A stretch of 64,000 bases of DNA from Rhodeus uyekii (lineage: Eukaryota; Chordata; Actinopteri; Cypriniformes; Acheilognathidae). Of the stretch, positions 20,464 through 32,017 are shown one piece after another. The notes beneath the pieces are model-generated. The model saw only the letters and a list, made by a program, of their open reading frames with translations, was not told where the DNA came from and made no database searches. Positions within the stretch are counted from its first letter, which is position 1, and every line of letters begins with the position of its first letter. Where the stretch lies: NCBI GenBank assembly GCA_037043235.1, contig JAWRVZ010000025.1, positions 2,383,501-2,447,500 on the forward strand, read 5' to 3'. The translations under genes were made by a program, and so were the position numbers.

Positions 20464-22134
20464 TATTTGTTTTATTTATTTCACAAGAAACCATTTTTTA
20501 AATCAACCTAACTAATAAACTTTATCAGCAAGACACAAAAAGTGTTTTAATTGTGTCAAGCAAAACAAGTTGAATATCTTATTTTCAGTGTTGTAGCATT
20601 TTTTTATTTTTTTATTTTTTTGTTTATCACCTTAAAAATGTGAAAGTTAAGTTTTATGTATTGACAAGTTTCATGCTTTGACATGTCTGCCAAACATTAT
20701 GTGCACTATGAATGTCCGCCACTGAAGGCTCCTGGTTAAGTTTAGCTCAGGACCTTTGAACAAAGGTCCATGAAAACATTAAGCCCTCAGTGATGTTAAA
20801 ATTACTCTTCGATTTTGTGCTACACTCTCTTTGCTTGCTGAAAGCAAGTTTCTGCAAAAGCATGCCATTACTCTTTCAATGTAGCTGTTGAGGTGAAATA
20901 CCATATAGCCCTTTCAAAAAAAAAAGACTATCTCCTGAACACTTCACATCTTTGGAAGAGAGGTTACATTCAGGAAAAGACGTGAAGTACCGTTAAATAC
21001 AGAGAAAAGTACAGATGAAAGATTGTTTTTAAGACTTTCATAACATATACAAAATATTAAAGACCAATAGAACAGTGAAACCACAACAGAGATATTATAG
21101 CCTTATTGTGTCTTGTTCTGACTTTTCTTACAAGTTTTATTTTCTCATCTTTGATTCCACGAAGACTTTTGAATATTCCTTATTAGTATTGTGTAAATAA
21201 ACACTGGATTGGTTTCTTTTCAACATGTTCCTTTCATTTCAATGACAACATTGAAGGAATGTCACGCAGTATCTCCATATAATAATCCTTCTTTTAATAA
21301 AGACATTTCTTGCAAAGAAAGTCAAGTATTCTATGAAACGATGTCTGGAAAATATTCAACAGTCTCCCACTTTGTATTTAAAAAAATAAAATAAAAAATA
21401 ATAATAATAATAATAATAATAATGATAATAATTTCAGCAACAGCAAAAATCAGAATAATCAACATTTGACGTTTCAGTCAGCCCAACATTACAGGCTTGT
21501 ATGCAGTCATATTGAGCAGATAAGCCTGTAAACTAGTCATTCAGATATAGTCATTAGTTCAGACTGAAATGCTTCATGGAATCTTATTCATAATTGACAA
21601 ATGATTGCCAGGAAGCATTACAAAAATTAGATTGTATTATTTACTTTGTAAATAAGTCAGCAATTAAAATCAGCAGCAGTCACAGGTTGCCCCTTAGACA
21701 GCATTTGTAAACTTCTATACTTATAATTCCTGGTGAGTTGTGTAAAACTTTACAAGTATATTAAGTGGAGAGCAGGTCAGCTTGATTCCATAGTCACACA
21801 AACATGATAATGGATAGTGGCCACATTCAAGCACACACGCACACACAAAAAGAAAACATTATTAAATGTCTTCCTGAAATTATCTGTTGTAGTTCCATAG
21901 GTTTATCTTAGTTCAAATCAATCTACAGTCAATGCACTACACATCAGCAGTAACATTTCCACAATTAAAATTGTTACTTTAAGACAAGGAACACAAAATG
22001 ATGTCAAATGTTACAAAAATGAAATAATCATTGATCCATGGCTTGTGGCTTATGCGCTGCACTCAGTTGCAGGCTCAAAACGAAAGATTGTTTCACGAGA
22101 AACAACAGGGTTTAGGGGGGAATGAAACACAGGC
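20464..22134. other. Unassigned AT-rich DNA
   Basis: Nothing recognised except the TAA microsatellite at 21398-21431. Confidence 0.45.
21398..21431. repeat. (TAA)n microsatellite
   Basis: About ten TAA units, the last interrupted by TGA. Confidence 0.9.
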
Positions 22135-22344
22135 TTAAGCCTGGAAACATGGGAAAAAGGGCAAACCCCGTCCAAGCATAAGGAGATGCTTGAGATGGGC
22201 CGCCATCGGACTCAGAACCTTAGTGATGCAGAATGGGCCAGTGAACATAGGGGCCAACTTACACAAGGTCACCCTGAGAGAAAGGTATTTGGTAGATAAC
22301 CATACATTATGCCCACATACATAACAAGGAGCAGGACTCCGCAA
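22135..22344 (-). pseudogene. Gypsy integrase C-terminal module
   Basis: Reads PAPCYVCGHNVWLSTKYLSL, then KLAPMFTGPFCITKVLSP. This is the GPY/F-type C-terminal module of chromovirus integrases, where KLAPRFIGPF is usual. The DDE catalytic core is absent. Confidence 0.7.
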
Positions 22345-22570
22345 ACGATCGGCTACTGCCTTAGTATGTATGGAAGTCTGGGCCAGGACCCACTAAGCCC
22401 TCTTCCATGTGCGCCAACAGCACCGGACAAAGGCTAAAGCAGACGGAACTGCAGGTGTTCGGGTTCCTGTGAAGGAAACAGAGTTGGTTGGTAACCAACA
22501 GAACATTGAAATCTAATTCCTTAGACGCAATTGGCAGGGAATTGTGGGCATATTCTCCCTGTAGAATATT

Positions 22571-22798
22571 CTACCTGTAGGCATATTCTAACCTACCTGG
22601 GAGTAGGTTAATGGCATACGGCTGGCAAGGAGGAAGAAAAGTGGCCCGGGATTTACTGAAGACCTGGCAAAGATCCAGGTACACAGCGAGAACGCAGGTC
22701 AGATCCACAGACTCAACCTGCAAAATAGGAGACACTGAGCCAGGAGAAAAGGCAGTACCCAAACACAACTCTAGACAAGACTGACTCCAGGCCAACAC
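22571..22798 (-). pseudogene. Gypsy pol, N-terminal edge of reverse transcriptase
   Basis: VYLDLCQVFSKSRATFLPP, then YAINLLPG. This is the conserved lead-in to RT in gypsy pol (…LPPHRPYDCAIDLLPG is the family pattern). It ends before any RT catalytic motif. Confidence 0.65.
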
Positions 22799-22890
22799 AG
22801 AATTTCCGCACGAATCAACATGAGGGCCATGCTATACCAACCAAAAATGCACCAAAACTATTGGGGCATTGAGATATTTAAAAAGCTCGA

Positions 22891-23136
22891 TCACTCATGG
22901 TGGATGCCTGGAACTTTGAGACTTATGAAAGGGGTAGTTTGGGTTATAGATGAGATAAGCCGACCATCAAGGGACCAAACAGAAATGGGAATGGGTAGGG
23001 GTACAGCCGAAATACCCCACTGAGCTGTAGTGGAAACATCCAAGGAATTACTTTCAGTGCCAGAATATACCAGGGCAGAGCAGGAATTGGAAGAATCCCC
23101 AAATTGGAGAGTGACAGGTAACAGGGTGTGGGACAT
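22891..23136 (-). pseudogene. Gypsy aspartic protease remnant
   Basis: Reads ALVYSGTESNSLDVSTTAQW, then SVWSLDGRL. The expected Asp of the D-S/T-G active site is replaced (YSGTESN), so the remnant would be inactive even if the frame were open. Downstream, FISLKVPGIHHE fits the usual protease/RT linker. A frame change separates it from gag. Confidence 0.65.
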
Positions 23137-23179
23137 AGGGAGTGTACATAAGGAGAGTTGCCCACCTGGATTCCCCGGC

Positions 23180-23533
23180 CTATTGATGGGCCTTGTCTTT
23201 TAAAGGGCACTTAATTATAAAGTGTCCCAGTTTCCCACAGTACAAGCACAAGCAGAGACCTCGGGTGAGGTGATGTTGTCTCTCCTGGGGTGTGAGATGC
23301 AGACGATCCAATTGCATCGGCTCAGGGTCAGGTAGAGAGGTTTGAGATGGAGGTAAGGTGTTTGTCTTGAGGTAGATCAATGTATCAAGATCCAGCAGAA
23401 GCTTGTAAATGATGATCTCATCCTGAATATCATCATCTAGGCCCTCCAGGAACCTAGAGTGCAGAGCCCCCTCATTCCAATCGCAGACCGCTGCCAAGGT
23501 TTGGATTGAAATGCTAAGGGAATGCCTTGGCAT
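23180..23533 (-). pseudogene. Gypsy Gag with zinc knuckle
   Basis: A 117-residue open stretch: IQTLAAVCDWNEGALHSRFL and EGLDDDIQDEI match the conserved retrotransposon gag core. EPMQLDRLHLTPQERQHHL follows, then a CX2CX4HX4C knuckle (CLYCGKLGHFIIKC) and KDKAHQ. Gag packages element RNA in a cytoplasmic particle. The N-terminal half is absent or diverged upstream of 23533. Confidence 0.8.
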
Positions 23534-24048
23534 GTAGTCTCATGAAGGATTGTGGAATTGATCGAACGAATGTGTGTGGATGAGCATTGTGGGTCATTAA
23601 CATCACAAACCAGGATGATAAAAGATCTGCAGGAATCGGAAGCAACAGCTATGAGTCTCTTCAGCTGGGTGTTAAGGTGGTGATATGTGTGTGTGTGAGA
23701 ATTACTATCCCCAGCTAGTATAAAAAGACATTCACTTAATAAAAACTTTTTAAAAATCCACATTAACTATATTCAAAGAAAATAAAGACTTTCAGAGCAT
23801 GTGCTTCTCTCTGCCCTTGTTACATCATGTAAGCTTGTCGCTTGTTTGGGAATGAAGCATGCACAGTCAGCGCTCGAGGACGGTTGCTGCAAGTACTGTG
23901 AGCAGTTCCATTCCATCGTTCCATACACTCTGCACCCACCTGGCGGTTTTTAACGAGGCTGCCCATACTCGCATTCCCCATGGCTCAGGACCCGCTGCTT
24001 CCAAGGCTCAGTGGCGATCTATGTCCTGGGGTTTGCAGTTAAATTTGA

Positions 24049-24395
24049 TGACGGGGCTGTCCAAGTGATGAGTCCAAGTGAATCCAGGTGGCGCAGGGAT
24101 GCAATGAGCAGCTGGTGTGCGATGAGTGACGAATCCACATGAATGACGGAAAACCATAGGAGTGCAGACACAGGGAAACACAGGAAGCTGACGATACAGG
24201 AACAAGGGACACAAACGACGATCTGGCAAACACAAGGTGGTTTGCAAGGCTAGATATAGTCCGGGTAATGAAGTGCAGCAGGTTGTGAGGATGAATGAAT
24301 GAATGAGTGGGTGATCAGTAGCCACGCCTCCCACATTTGCTCCACATAATCACACAGCTGCAGACAGAGAGTCAGTGCATTTATGAACCGTGACA
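24049..24395 (-). mobile_element. 5' LTR of the gypsy element (probable)
   Basis: Minus strand begins TGTCACGGTTCATAAATGC and may end at CCCCGTCA (24049). TG...CA termini and a T/G-rich U3 fit an LTR of about 347 bp. No target-site duplication could be tested because the other LTR is missing. The 3' edge is uncertain by tens of bases. Confidence 0.5.
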
Positions 24396-24439
24396 GAGAG
24401 AATGAACGAGTGAAGGGGTGATGAAGGGGTTGGAACCGT

Positions 24440-24656
24440 TATGAGAGGAAGTCGTTAAAATCGTTTCCAGTAAAAATGCGAGCGGCGATGCTGAGCGTCA
24501 GGACATTTCCATACAAAAATGCACATGGGCGAGGGAATATTTTTCTCGCACTCCGATACAATGCTTGTACACCGATTTGACTTTCCATGCTCGTACACAG
24601 ATTTGCTCGTAATACTAAGTCACTCGTAAACCAAGGTTTTATTGTATATATTTTCT
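24440..24656 (-). mobile_element. Tigger-type terminal fragment
   Basis: Minus strand: 'ccttggtttacgagtgac' then repeated 'tacgagca' and 'gtgcgagaaa' words, typical of Tigger ends. It is non-coding. Confidence 0.55.
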
Positions 24657-26027
24657 TTAGTCAGGTAGCACCAATACAATTTCTCCCCACAAAATACCCC
24701 TATAAGTACGTATACAAAGAATATACTATTATTGTTATTATCATCATCATCATCATCTAACCCACAACAAAGCACACTTTAACACTAAAACTTTAAAAAT
24801 ATATGGTAGAATTCAAATCCAGCCCACACAATCGTAATCCACATGACCACTACAACAATTACACAGACATCCATTTAAAGTGACAGTATAGATGTATATG
24901 ACTCTGTAACTCATTAATAGCTAAAGACAGGATTCTTTTGGACAATAACCACAAATAATGTTTCAACTTTTTCAACCAAACGTTGTTTTGATGGTTTATT
25001 GGAATGATCATGCAAAACATCTAATATCCAAAAGTTATTTGGGAACCAGATTTTTATCCTGACAGTTTTGAGTATGGTTTGTTAATCTTCCAGTGTGAGA
25101 GATTTTTGTGTGTAGGCACGTATACATGTGAACGATTGAACATCTGCACCAGCATATTTTGAACAGTTAAAATTTAAAGAGAATGAAATGCGTCTTGATG
25201 TAAATTTTATGTATCCCATGCAGTGAATTCCTGCTCAACCTCTGTTTGCATCTCATGCTGTTTGTAAGTCAAATTTCTCATTTGTATATCTATCAGCAGG
25301 CGGTTTCCATGAATTCACATCAGTAAATTAGCATTTTTGCAGTAGTAAATCTTACAAAAATATATTTCTGGAGACCTGAGTAATAAATCCATTGATAACC
25401 TGGACTACTGACAGCAGCACCACCTTTATGTTTGTAATTCTTCAATGGCTCTCCATGTCTATAATCAGAATCTGTTTACTCAAACTAAACAAGTTTTCCT
25501 GATTTACACAAAAGTGACAGGATGTTAATTAAACGTATGTAGAACTTTCCACAAAGGATGCTCTGGACACAGAAGAGAAGCATCTAAGGATTCTCAATTG
25601 CAACCTGTGTGTGTGTTTTACATGAAGAGAGCAAGCATACATTTGTATTGTTTTATTTTAATTTATATTACATTGTTTTGTGTAATGGTTACATTTTCAT
25701 TTAACAATATATTAGTAATTTATGTAGTTGTAATTTGATTTAGAATTTAATAATTTATTCATCATTTTATTATCTGGGGTTGGATCTGCTTATTCTGACT
25801 TGGATATCTATCCAATTTGAAAGAAGAGTAAGCTAATAATAATTAGAAAATTAGATATATTAGTTCATACTGTAATGTCGGCTTGAAAAATCAATTTGAA
25901 ATTATTCTTCACCAGCATTTGTTAAAACAATTTTTAGCCAGCAGCAACATTTTTGATCATATCACAAAACTATCTACTTGATGCACACCTCAGCATGGCA
26001 GCGTCTGAAGCATGTGTGCAACTAGCG
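24657..26027. other. Unassigned AT-rich DNA
   Basis: A short (ATC)n run lies at about 24738-24757. No gene or element was recognised. Confidence 0.45.
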
Positions 26028-26180
26028 CAGGGGTCGGCAACCCGCTGCTCTTTCACCCCTGTGCTGCGGCTCTTTCATCCCTCTGCACGTAACTTGAAGC
26101 AGCGGTCCCGCTATCCGCGCTCGGTCCGCTATCGCTCCGCCCACGGAAGAAAGGAGTGTCGCACTGCATTCGTGATCGAA
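26028..26180 (+). mobile_element. hAT-type MITE fragment
   Basis: Starts CAGGGGTCGGCAACCCGCTG, a common hAT (Charlie-like) terminus, followed by GC-rich sequence. No matching opposite end was found. Confidence 0.5.
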
Positions 26181-26275
26181 TAGTAATAGGAAGTTCACAA
26201 CTTGATAAAAAAACACTTATAAAGACTGGATAAGATCACAGAGCAGGGCAAGAAAACAAACTTGAGGATGATTTA

Positions 26276-26400
26276 TTGCAGGGGCTTAAACTTAAATGAC
26301 CTGGGGGCTGCAGGAGCCAGAGTCTGGGTGAGGTTGGGCCGCTTCAAGTATTCCACAAAAAAAGCTTCGTAAATAAATATTTTCTCAAACATCATTACTG
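26276..26400 (+). mobile_element. hAT-type MITE fragment
   Basis: CAGGGGCTTAAACTTA followed by GGGGGCTGCAGGAGCCAGAG and GGTTGGGCCGC resembles the terminal region of another hAT-derived repeat. A GCGGGTCGTAG end near 43455 may be the opposite terminus of a relative. Confidence 0.4.
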
Positions 26401-26743
26401 ACAGTTCTTTAACTTCAATGGGTTCTTCTGAGCATGAACTGTCCTGAACATAAATAGAATATTGAAGAACATGAACAGTTCTTCTGAATATGACTTGTCT
26501 TGCCTACTTCTTGCTGCCAGAGACCTGCTTACTCACATAGCTAATCACATTTGGTTTGAGGGAGGAAACAGTTGAGAATCTCAGTATAGCTTGACGATGA
26601 TCAATAAGTAGACCTGTACTTGGACTTACTGAAGTTCAAGGTTGAGAAAAAGATTCTCAATATTTCAAGATACTAAATCATTTTTATGCAGAACTTTCTC
26701 ATTATTTCGAGATACAAATTCATTATTATGAGAAACTCTCATC

Positions 26744-27076
26744 TGTCACAGTCTTGTCTCGTCGCTCACTTTCCGGGTCCTTCTGTGTCTTCTAGATTGT
26801 TCCACACCTGTCTCGTTAATCACTGCCCAAGTCCCGTCAGCTGTGTGTAGTTTCCTCATCTGTATAAATGCCCTCCTGTGTTCACATGTCTTCGTCTCTT
26901 GTTAAAGTCATGTTGTGCTATGTTTTCGTGTGGATGGTTTCCAAGGACTTCTCCTCCCGTGTTTGCACTAAGAAGTGCCGTTTAGTTTCATTCTTCATTA
27001 AAGTGTTTTTGTTTGGACTCCGTGTTCCGTGTCCTGTCTCCGCATCGCACGCCAGCTCAACACATATATAACAACA
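26744..27076 (+). mobile_element. Probable solo LTR, 333 bp
   Basis: Starts TGTCACAGTCTTGTCTCG and ends ATAACAACA, with flanks TCATC and TCATT (four of five bases match). Internally TATAAATG near 26866 and ATTAAA near 26998 sit where a promoter and polyadenylation signal are expected. It shares 'cgcatcgcac...ccagc' with the LTR-like blocks at 29.3 and 57.6 kb. Confidence 0.6.
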
Positions 27077-28171
27077 TCATTATGACCTAAATAATATTTT
27101 TTTCCTTTTTTTTTTCTCAACTGTGGCGGAAATGGGTGTAGCGGGTAACTGAAGCCTCAGATTAGGCTCAAGCCAGACTCTGAAGCTGGACTGCGGGCAG
27201 GATCTGGCTGAGTGTCCCAGCGGATCTCCACTCCCCTCAGTGACAATATCAACTGAACATCGCTGTTGGTCGTTAATTTGGTCATTATACTGGGCATATA
27301 CAAAATATTTAAGATGATTCAAAGTAGAATGATTTATGGTTCAGCTAAATATCTGTAATCATCCTCCTAGATCATTTGGAGAACAAACTGCCTGTTTTAT
27401 AATAGATGACACCTTATATTGTGAGGGCCTGTGGGAAATTATGTTAAATTTGTGTGTCTCCCATGATGGGATGGAACATATGGAGAGATGGAATACAAAT
27501 ATTCCAAGTTGACAAGATGTTTTTTTAGGAGCCAGCTGGAAGAGACATCGTTTACATGTCATTGTGAAACCTGTGAAGTAAGACCATAATCAAAGAATCT
27601 TTCCACATGTGCTTAATGAGATTGCTGGCAAGACAGCAAATATAAACAGGGGCAAAGAAAGTTATCTCTGTCAGGCAGTACACATTTATTTGCATACCTG
27701 GCATCCTAAAGCAGAGGGTAATCTCAGTCAGTGCATAGAAGCACATACTGTACACGCGTCGCACAATCACTGTAATTACACGTAAGCTAGAATCATTCAA
27801 AATCTTGAATTCCATATGTTTGCAACATGATTGAATTGTGTTACTGTCTTTGAATATGTAAGTCAACCATATAAGGGGTAATGATGTTTGAAATACATTA
27901 TCATAATAATTGCATACTTTTATTATTACAATTGCCTATAATTTGCTCATAACTATATGCCCATTGCTTGTTTATCAAAACTGATTAGTTGATTATCAGT
28001 GAAATTGCCACAGCCGCTAAATATTCTTTCATTTTATGAACATGTCACAGTACATTAATGGGGAGGACTCAAGTGTAGGGAAGTGAGTTTATTTATGTAT
28101 CAAAAGAACATAACACAAGAAATGAAAACCCACGAGGGGGAAAATATAACATAAAAGGACCAGGACCAGGA
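27077..28171. other. Unassigned DNA
   Basis: 27127-27270 has weak hAT-like wording (CTGGACTGCGGGCAGGATC). Otherwise nothing was recognised. Confidence 0.4.
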
Positions 28172-28310
28172 CCAGGGGTCTCATTTATAAAACTGTGCGT
28201 ATGATCACTACTAAAAGTTTACGTGCACCCAAAAGCCAAAAATGCCATACGGCAAAAAATATAACTCAACAGAAGAAATCTTCTCAAAACACATGAGCTC
28301 TGCCTTTAAA
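28172..28310 (+). mobile_element. MITE-like fragment
   Basis: GGGGTCTCATTTATAAAACTG followed by CCAAAAGCCAAAAATGCC is a wording seen in dispersed fish MITEs. No end pairing or target duplication was found, and the family is not identified. Confidence 0.35.
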
Positions 28311-28386
28311 ATATATTAAGTATTTTACACTGACACATTTTCAAAAAGATCAATCATTAAAATGACATCTGTTGTATTTTTATATA

Positions 28387-29262
28387 CAGTGGAGTTCACT
28401 TATCTCGACTCACGATTAACTCGCCAACACTATTATGTCAACGTTTTTGAAGTGGAACCGCCAAATTCCCTATTTGTCTAAGCATTTTCTCATCTGTTAC
28501 GTCGATTCTTTTATGTCACCAAACCTTAGTATCTCAAGCACGAAAGAGGAACAAATTTGCCACTTCAGATGGTTATCTCGTGACTGAGCGTACCTAGTTC
28601 ACTGTGCATGTGCTGACTGAGTCTGCGTTGCACGTACAGTGCCGGGCAGCCGCAGAAGAACTCGCGGAAGTGGCGGGTGTCTAAGACTCACGGAAGTCTA
28701 AAGCCTTTTAGATGCTATCTTAGAAGAGGAGGTAAAGGAGTTGAGCCGAGTTGAGTGTGTGTTCAGTGAGTCGAGCGTGTCTGCAGTGAGTGTGTTCAGT
28801 GAAGCATCATTGTCCAGGAATTCCCAGATTACATTGACATCGACAAAGACATTGTTACTGATAGAAGCATTTGTTTTCAAGCAGACCGTTAAAGGCAAAA
28901 AGCAACAAAGCATTTTAGATTTTCTAAAGAAACCATATTATATTCAGAACTGTGTCAGAGTAAAAATGACTGTGTTTTGAGGGAATGTGTTTACACATGT
29001 GTAGTGACTGTTTATGCTGTGAGCAAAATTGTGTTTGCAATGTTGGAGAAAATAATTAAAGGTTTGTGTCGAGAATCAAAGGTGTTTTTTGTTGTATACT
29101 GGTAAATCTCTGCTGCTAGTTGGTGCAGAAATGCCTTTTGTTGTTAGCTAACATATACAGTGTATGTAAATTTTTATTGCATGCCGATCGCTTCATCAAA
29201 CAAATTTCCATATTGGCTGTTGATTATCTCGATCATGGGTTATCTCATCGGAAAAATCTTCT
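28387..29262 (+). mobile_element. pogo/Tigger-like element with transposase 3' end
   Basis: Preceded by TA, it starts CAGTGGAGTTCACTTATCTC and shares the family's left end ('ttttgaagtggaaccgccaaattccc'). Near 29180-29250 it carries the 'ccgatcgcttcatcaaacaaa' and 'ggttatctca' right-end blocks, but the last ~30 bp of the terminus are scrambled. Unlike the 38.5-kb copy, its middle holds transposase-derived sequence. Confidence 0.78.
28741..28980 (+). pseudogene. pogo-like transposase C-terminal tail
   Basis: The in-frame sequence ends ...KGKKQQSILDFLKKPYYI. A glutamine-hydrophobic-aromatic motif of this kind near the C-terminus is typical of pogo/Tigger transposases; in Drosophila pogo it binds PCNA. 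The first ~25 residues (SESSVSAVSVFSEASLS) are low complexity. No DDE catalytic core remains, so the 79-residue frame is a relic. The reverse complement of the same segment is present at 9750-9889. Confidence 0.6.
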
Positions 29263-29284
29263 AATGCAAAAAAGTCGTCTTTGT

Positions 29285-29666
29285 GCTGTTTCACTTCAGG
29301 GCCCCTATGTTTCCTCCCGTGCCCTCCCTGCACCTGTCTCATCACTTAGTTCGTTAGTCCTCCCAGGTGTTCGTCATTCCTGTGTGTATTTAACCCTTTT
29401 GCAGTTCCCTTGTCTTTGTCAGTGGTTGACTTTGTGTGATGGTGGTTTTTGTGTCACGTCATTGTAGTCTTCATCTTCTCAATGTGTGAATGCCGTTCTT
29501 TGTTCCCTCTGAGTGTTCCTCCCGAGTATCTCCAGGTTTTTGCATGAGATGTGCTGTTTATGTTTATAGTTAAAGTCTTTTGTTTGTTCGTGTTTTGGAA
29601 ATAAAGCCTTTATCAGTTGGATCCCGAGTAATCTCTGCATCGCACACCAGCACCCTGTCATTACAA
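29285..29666 (+). mobile_element. LTR-like block
   Basis: T-rich sequence with AATAAAGCC near 29600, then CGCACACCAGCACCCTGTCATTACA. The 3' half matches the family at 26.7 and 57.6 kb. The 5' edge merges with the damaged end of the pogo-like element, and no target duplication was found. Confidence 0.5.
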
Positions 29667-29720
29667 GAGGCAGGACAATCCATGTATTTCCCCTAATTAT
29701 ATATTTGATGATGCATTGTC

Positions 29721-29763
29721 ATTATCATCCTGTACGTGCTAATATCATGTACAGGATGATAAT
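29721..29763. repeat. Inverted repeat, 15-bp arms
   Basis: ATTATCATCCTGTAC at 29721-29735 and its exact complement at 29749-29763, with a 13-bp spacer. It can form a stem-loop; it could be a MITE relic. Confidence 0.75.
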
Positions 29764-31365
29764 CGTCACGATAACATTCGGTCACCAATTTTATGACCGA
29801 ATTCACCAGATTTTGAAACATTTATAGCAATCATTCACCTCTTATTCTTGCTTAGTTGAGCATTTCTAAACTTTCCATCCCTCTTTCAATCGCACAATTC
29901 CCACGTTGAGCCTGTTGCTCGGCTCTCATGGAGAGTTAATGAAAAATGGCTACCTGGTTCTGTGCTGGTGAATACATGAGGTAAGAATATTTTTTCATGT
30001 TTCAATGTTATCATAAAAGACATGTCACATGGTGCCTCAGAGTGCTTCACATGTCTGATTCAAAATGACATCAAGGAAAGTTTACAAGTTACAAAGAATA
30101 GGAAAGACACCAGTATATGAAAAAAAAATAACGATAGTGAAAATCATCTTAGTGTGTTATTATCGCTCTACCAAGAAGCACTTTAATAGCACACCTCCAT
30201 CAGAGACAAATCTTGCAGACGGACAGATTTCTGATACCTTTATATCACACATACCTCTTTCCAGCAGATTAGGTCTGATTCCCACACAGGAAAATGGTCC
30301 ATGAATGCTGTAAGAAAACATAATTCAAGTTGATCGTATTTTCCAGTGGAGATGCTGACACCCTGTTTTGTGCCTTTCCTTCCTTTTTTACTCTTCTATA
30401 TCCCCATATTATCCACTTTAAGCCTTTACCAATCTTTTTTATCTTGCCTTTTCTTGTGTCTGTTGCTCCTGCCTTTTAGCCCTCTTCTTCTTTGTGGGCG
30501 TGAGCTTTCCCACTCATAAAAACAAATATTTAACTACAATGCTTGGCATGCCATAAAATGATGGTGTTTAATGCAGCTACCTCACTGTTGTTTCTGTTAG
30601 ATTAGTAGATAACTGAACTGTAATTATCCACCTCCTTTTGAATAGCTGTTTATTTGCTGTACTTTAACAAATAAGTATATAGAGACATATAGAGATGTCT
30701 GTGGTGTAGAACATGAGCAGATCTTTTCCCAAGATTTCCTCAAGAAGTTTTTTTTTTTTTTTACTTATAGGTTCTATGATGTTATAGTATAACGAAAAGA
30801 AGACAAACTAATTATACAATTCCCTACAACATAAAAAAGAAGAAGCAGACATCTACTGACATATTGACAATTAATTTTTAAATTTTTACTCCACCAATGA
30901 AAACTCCACTGGTCTTTCTTTAATCGTTAATCTGGTTGCATCCGAAGTCTCATACCTCCCTACTAATTGGTGGAAAACCAGTATGTGACAAAATAAGAAT
31001 GATTTCACAGGACTCATAAAATAGTAGACGAAAATTACCTGGATGACCGACTTCTTCCTTGAGATTCAGAACTGTGCAGATTATGGACACTTTCATATCC
31101 CATGAGGCCAGGGTAGATGGTTTGTGAAACACAGTGAAGCTCATACTTGTTGATCACATGACAGCCAAATTAAAATCATACTATATACATTAATTCTATA
31201 TATAATATACATTTGGGTCATGAAACAATTACTTTTTTTTAAAATAATTACCTGTTCTAGAGAGAATTACCAGTTGATCAGTTTGATGCACTTGTGATTG
31301 AGGAATCTTGTTTCAATTATATTGTCCCCCTTTACGTTTATCTTTAAAAAATTGCCATAGGTTTT

Positions 31366-31370
<5 letters not shown>

Positions 31371-31402
<32 letters not shown>
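31371..31402. repeat. (TA)n microsatellite
   Basis: Sixteen uninterrupted TA units. Confidence 0.95.
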
Positions 31403-31405
<3 letters not shown>

Positions 31406-31980
31406 GAATTTGCATGAATTCTCGTGGACAAAATCCCAGAGGTATGGATTACTATTGACACTTGGACACAATCCCTCTGCTATAGATGTCACAGGTATAC
31501 CCCCAAAATTAAATTAATCTCTCGCAATAATCTGTTAGCATTTGACAGTGAGAAACTGTTGGAATTATAGGCATACTAGTGGAAAAGATATCTATTCATG
31601 TTCAGAGCATGTGGATTTGTCTCAGCCCCTCTTACTGTGATGATTACTTCCATCCTCTCTCTCGCAGATATCTGAACAGTCCCATACTTGCTTAGTTTAC
31701 TGTCCTGCTGAAAAGAAGTCAGCACGCGATGTGCTCATATGAACTGACCTCAGCAGAGTGCTTTAAATAGCGGATTAACAGTACAGCTAAGTAAATATTT
31801 CTTTTCATTCTGTCTGTTGCAGATATTCATACTCTGAGGGTATAAAGCACCTCAGAGCTTAATAAATCTTGGGCCGTCAAGACATTGAGTCACCATACCC
31901 CTTGGTTTGATTTAAAGGTGACAGGTTTATAACCTAGCGCTCCTGGCTTCAGTTTGAACATGTCAGCCCTTAAACACGCT

Positions 31981-31981
<1 letters not shown>

Positions 31982-32014
<33 letters not shown>
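31982..32014. repeat. (AC)n microsatellite
   Basis: About sixteen AC units. Confidence 0.95.

Positions 32015-32017
<3 letters not shown>

Larger units (their letters stand above)
22135..24395 (-). mobile_element. Gypsy (Metaviridae) element, internally deleted
   Basis: Minus-strand order: LTR (24049-24395), gag, protease, the start of RT, then the C-terminal end of integrase. The RT core, RNase H and catalytic integrase domains are missing, so about 3 kb has been lost between 22571 and 22344. About 300 bp between leader and gag (23560-23830) is not alignable and may be another insertion. No second LTR was found on the left. The gag/pol style is that of fish chromovirus-like gypsy elements. 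Confidence 0.75.
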
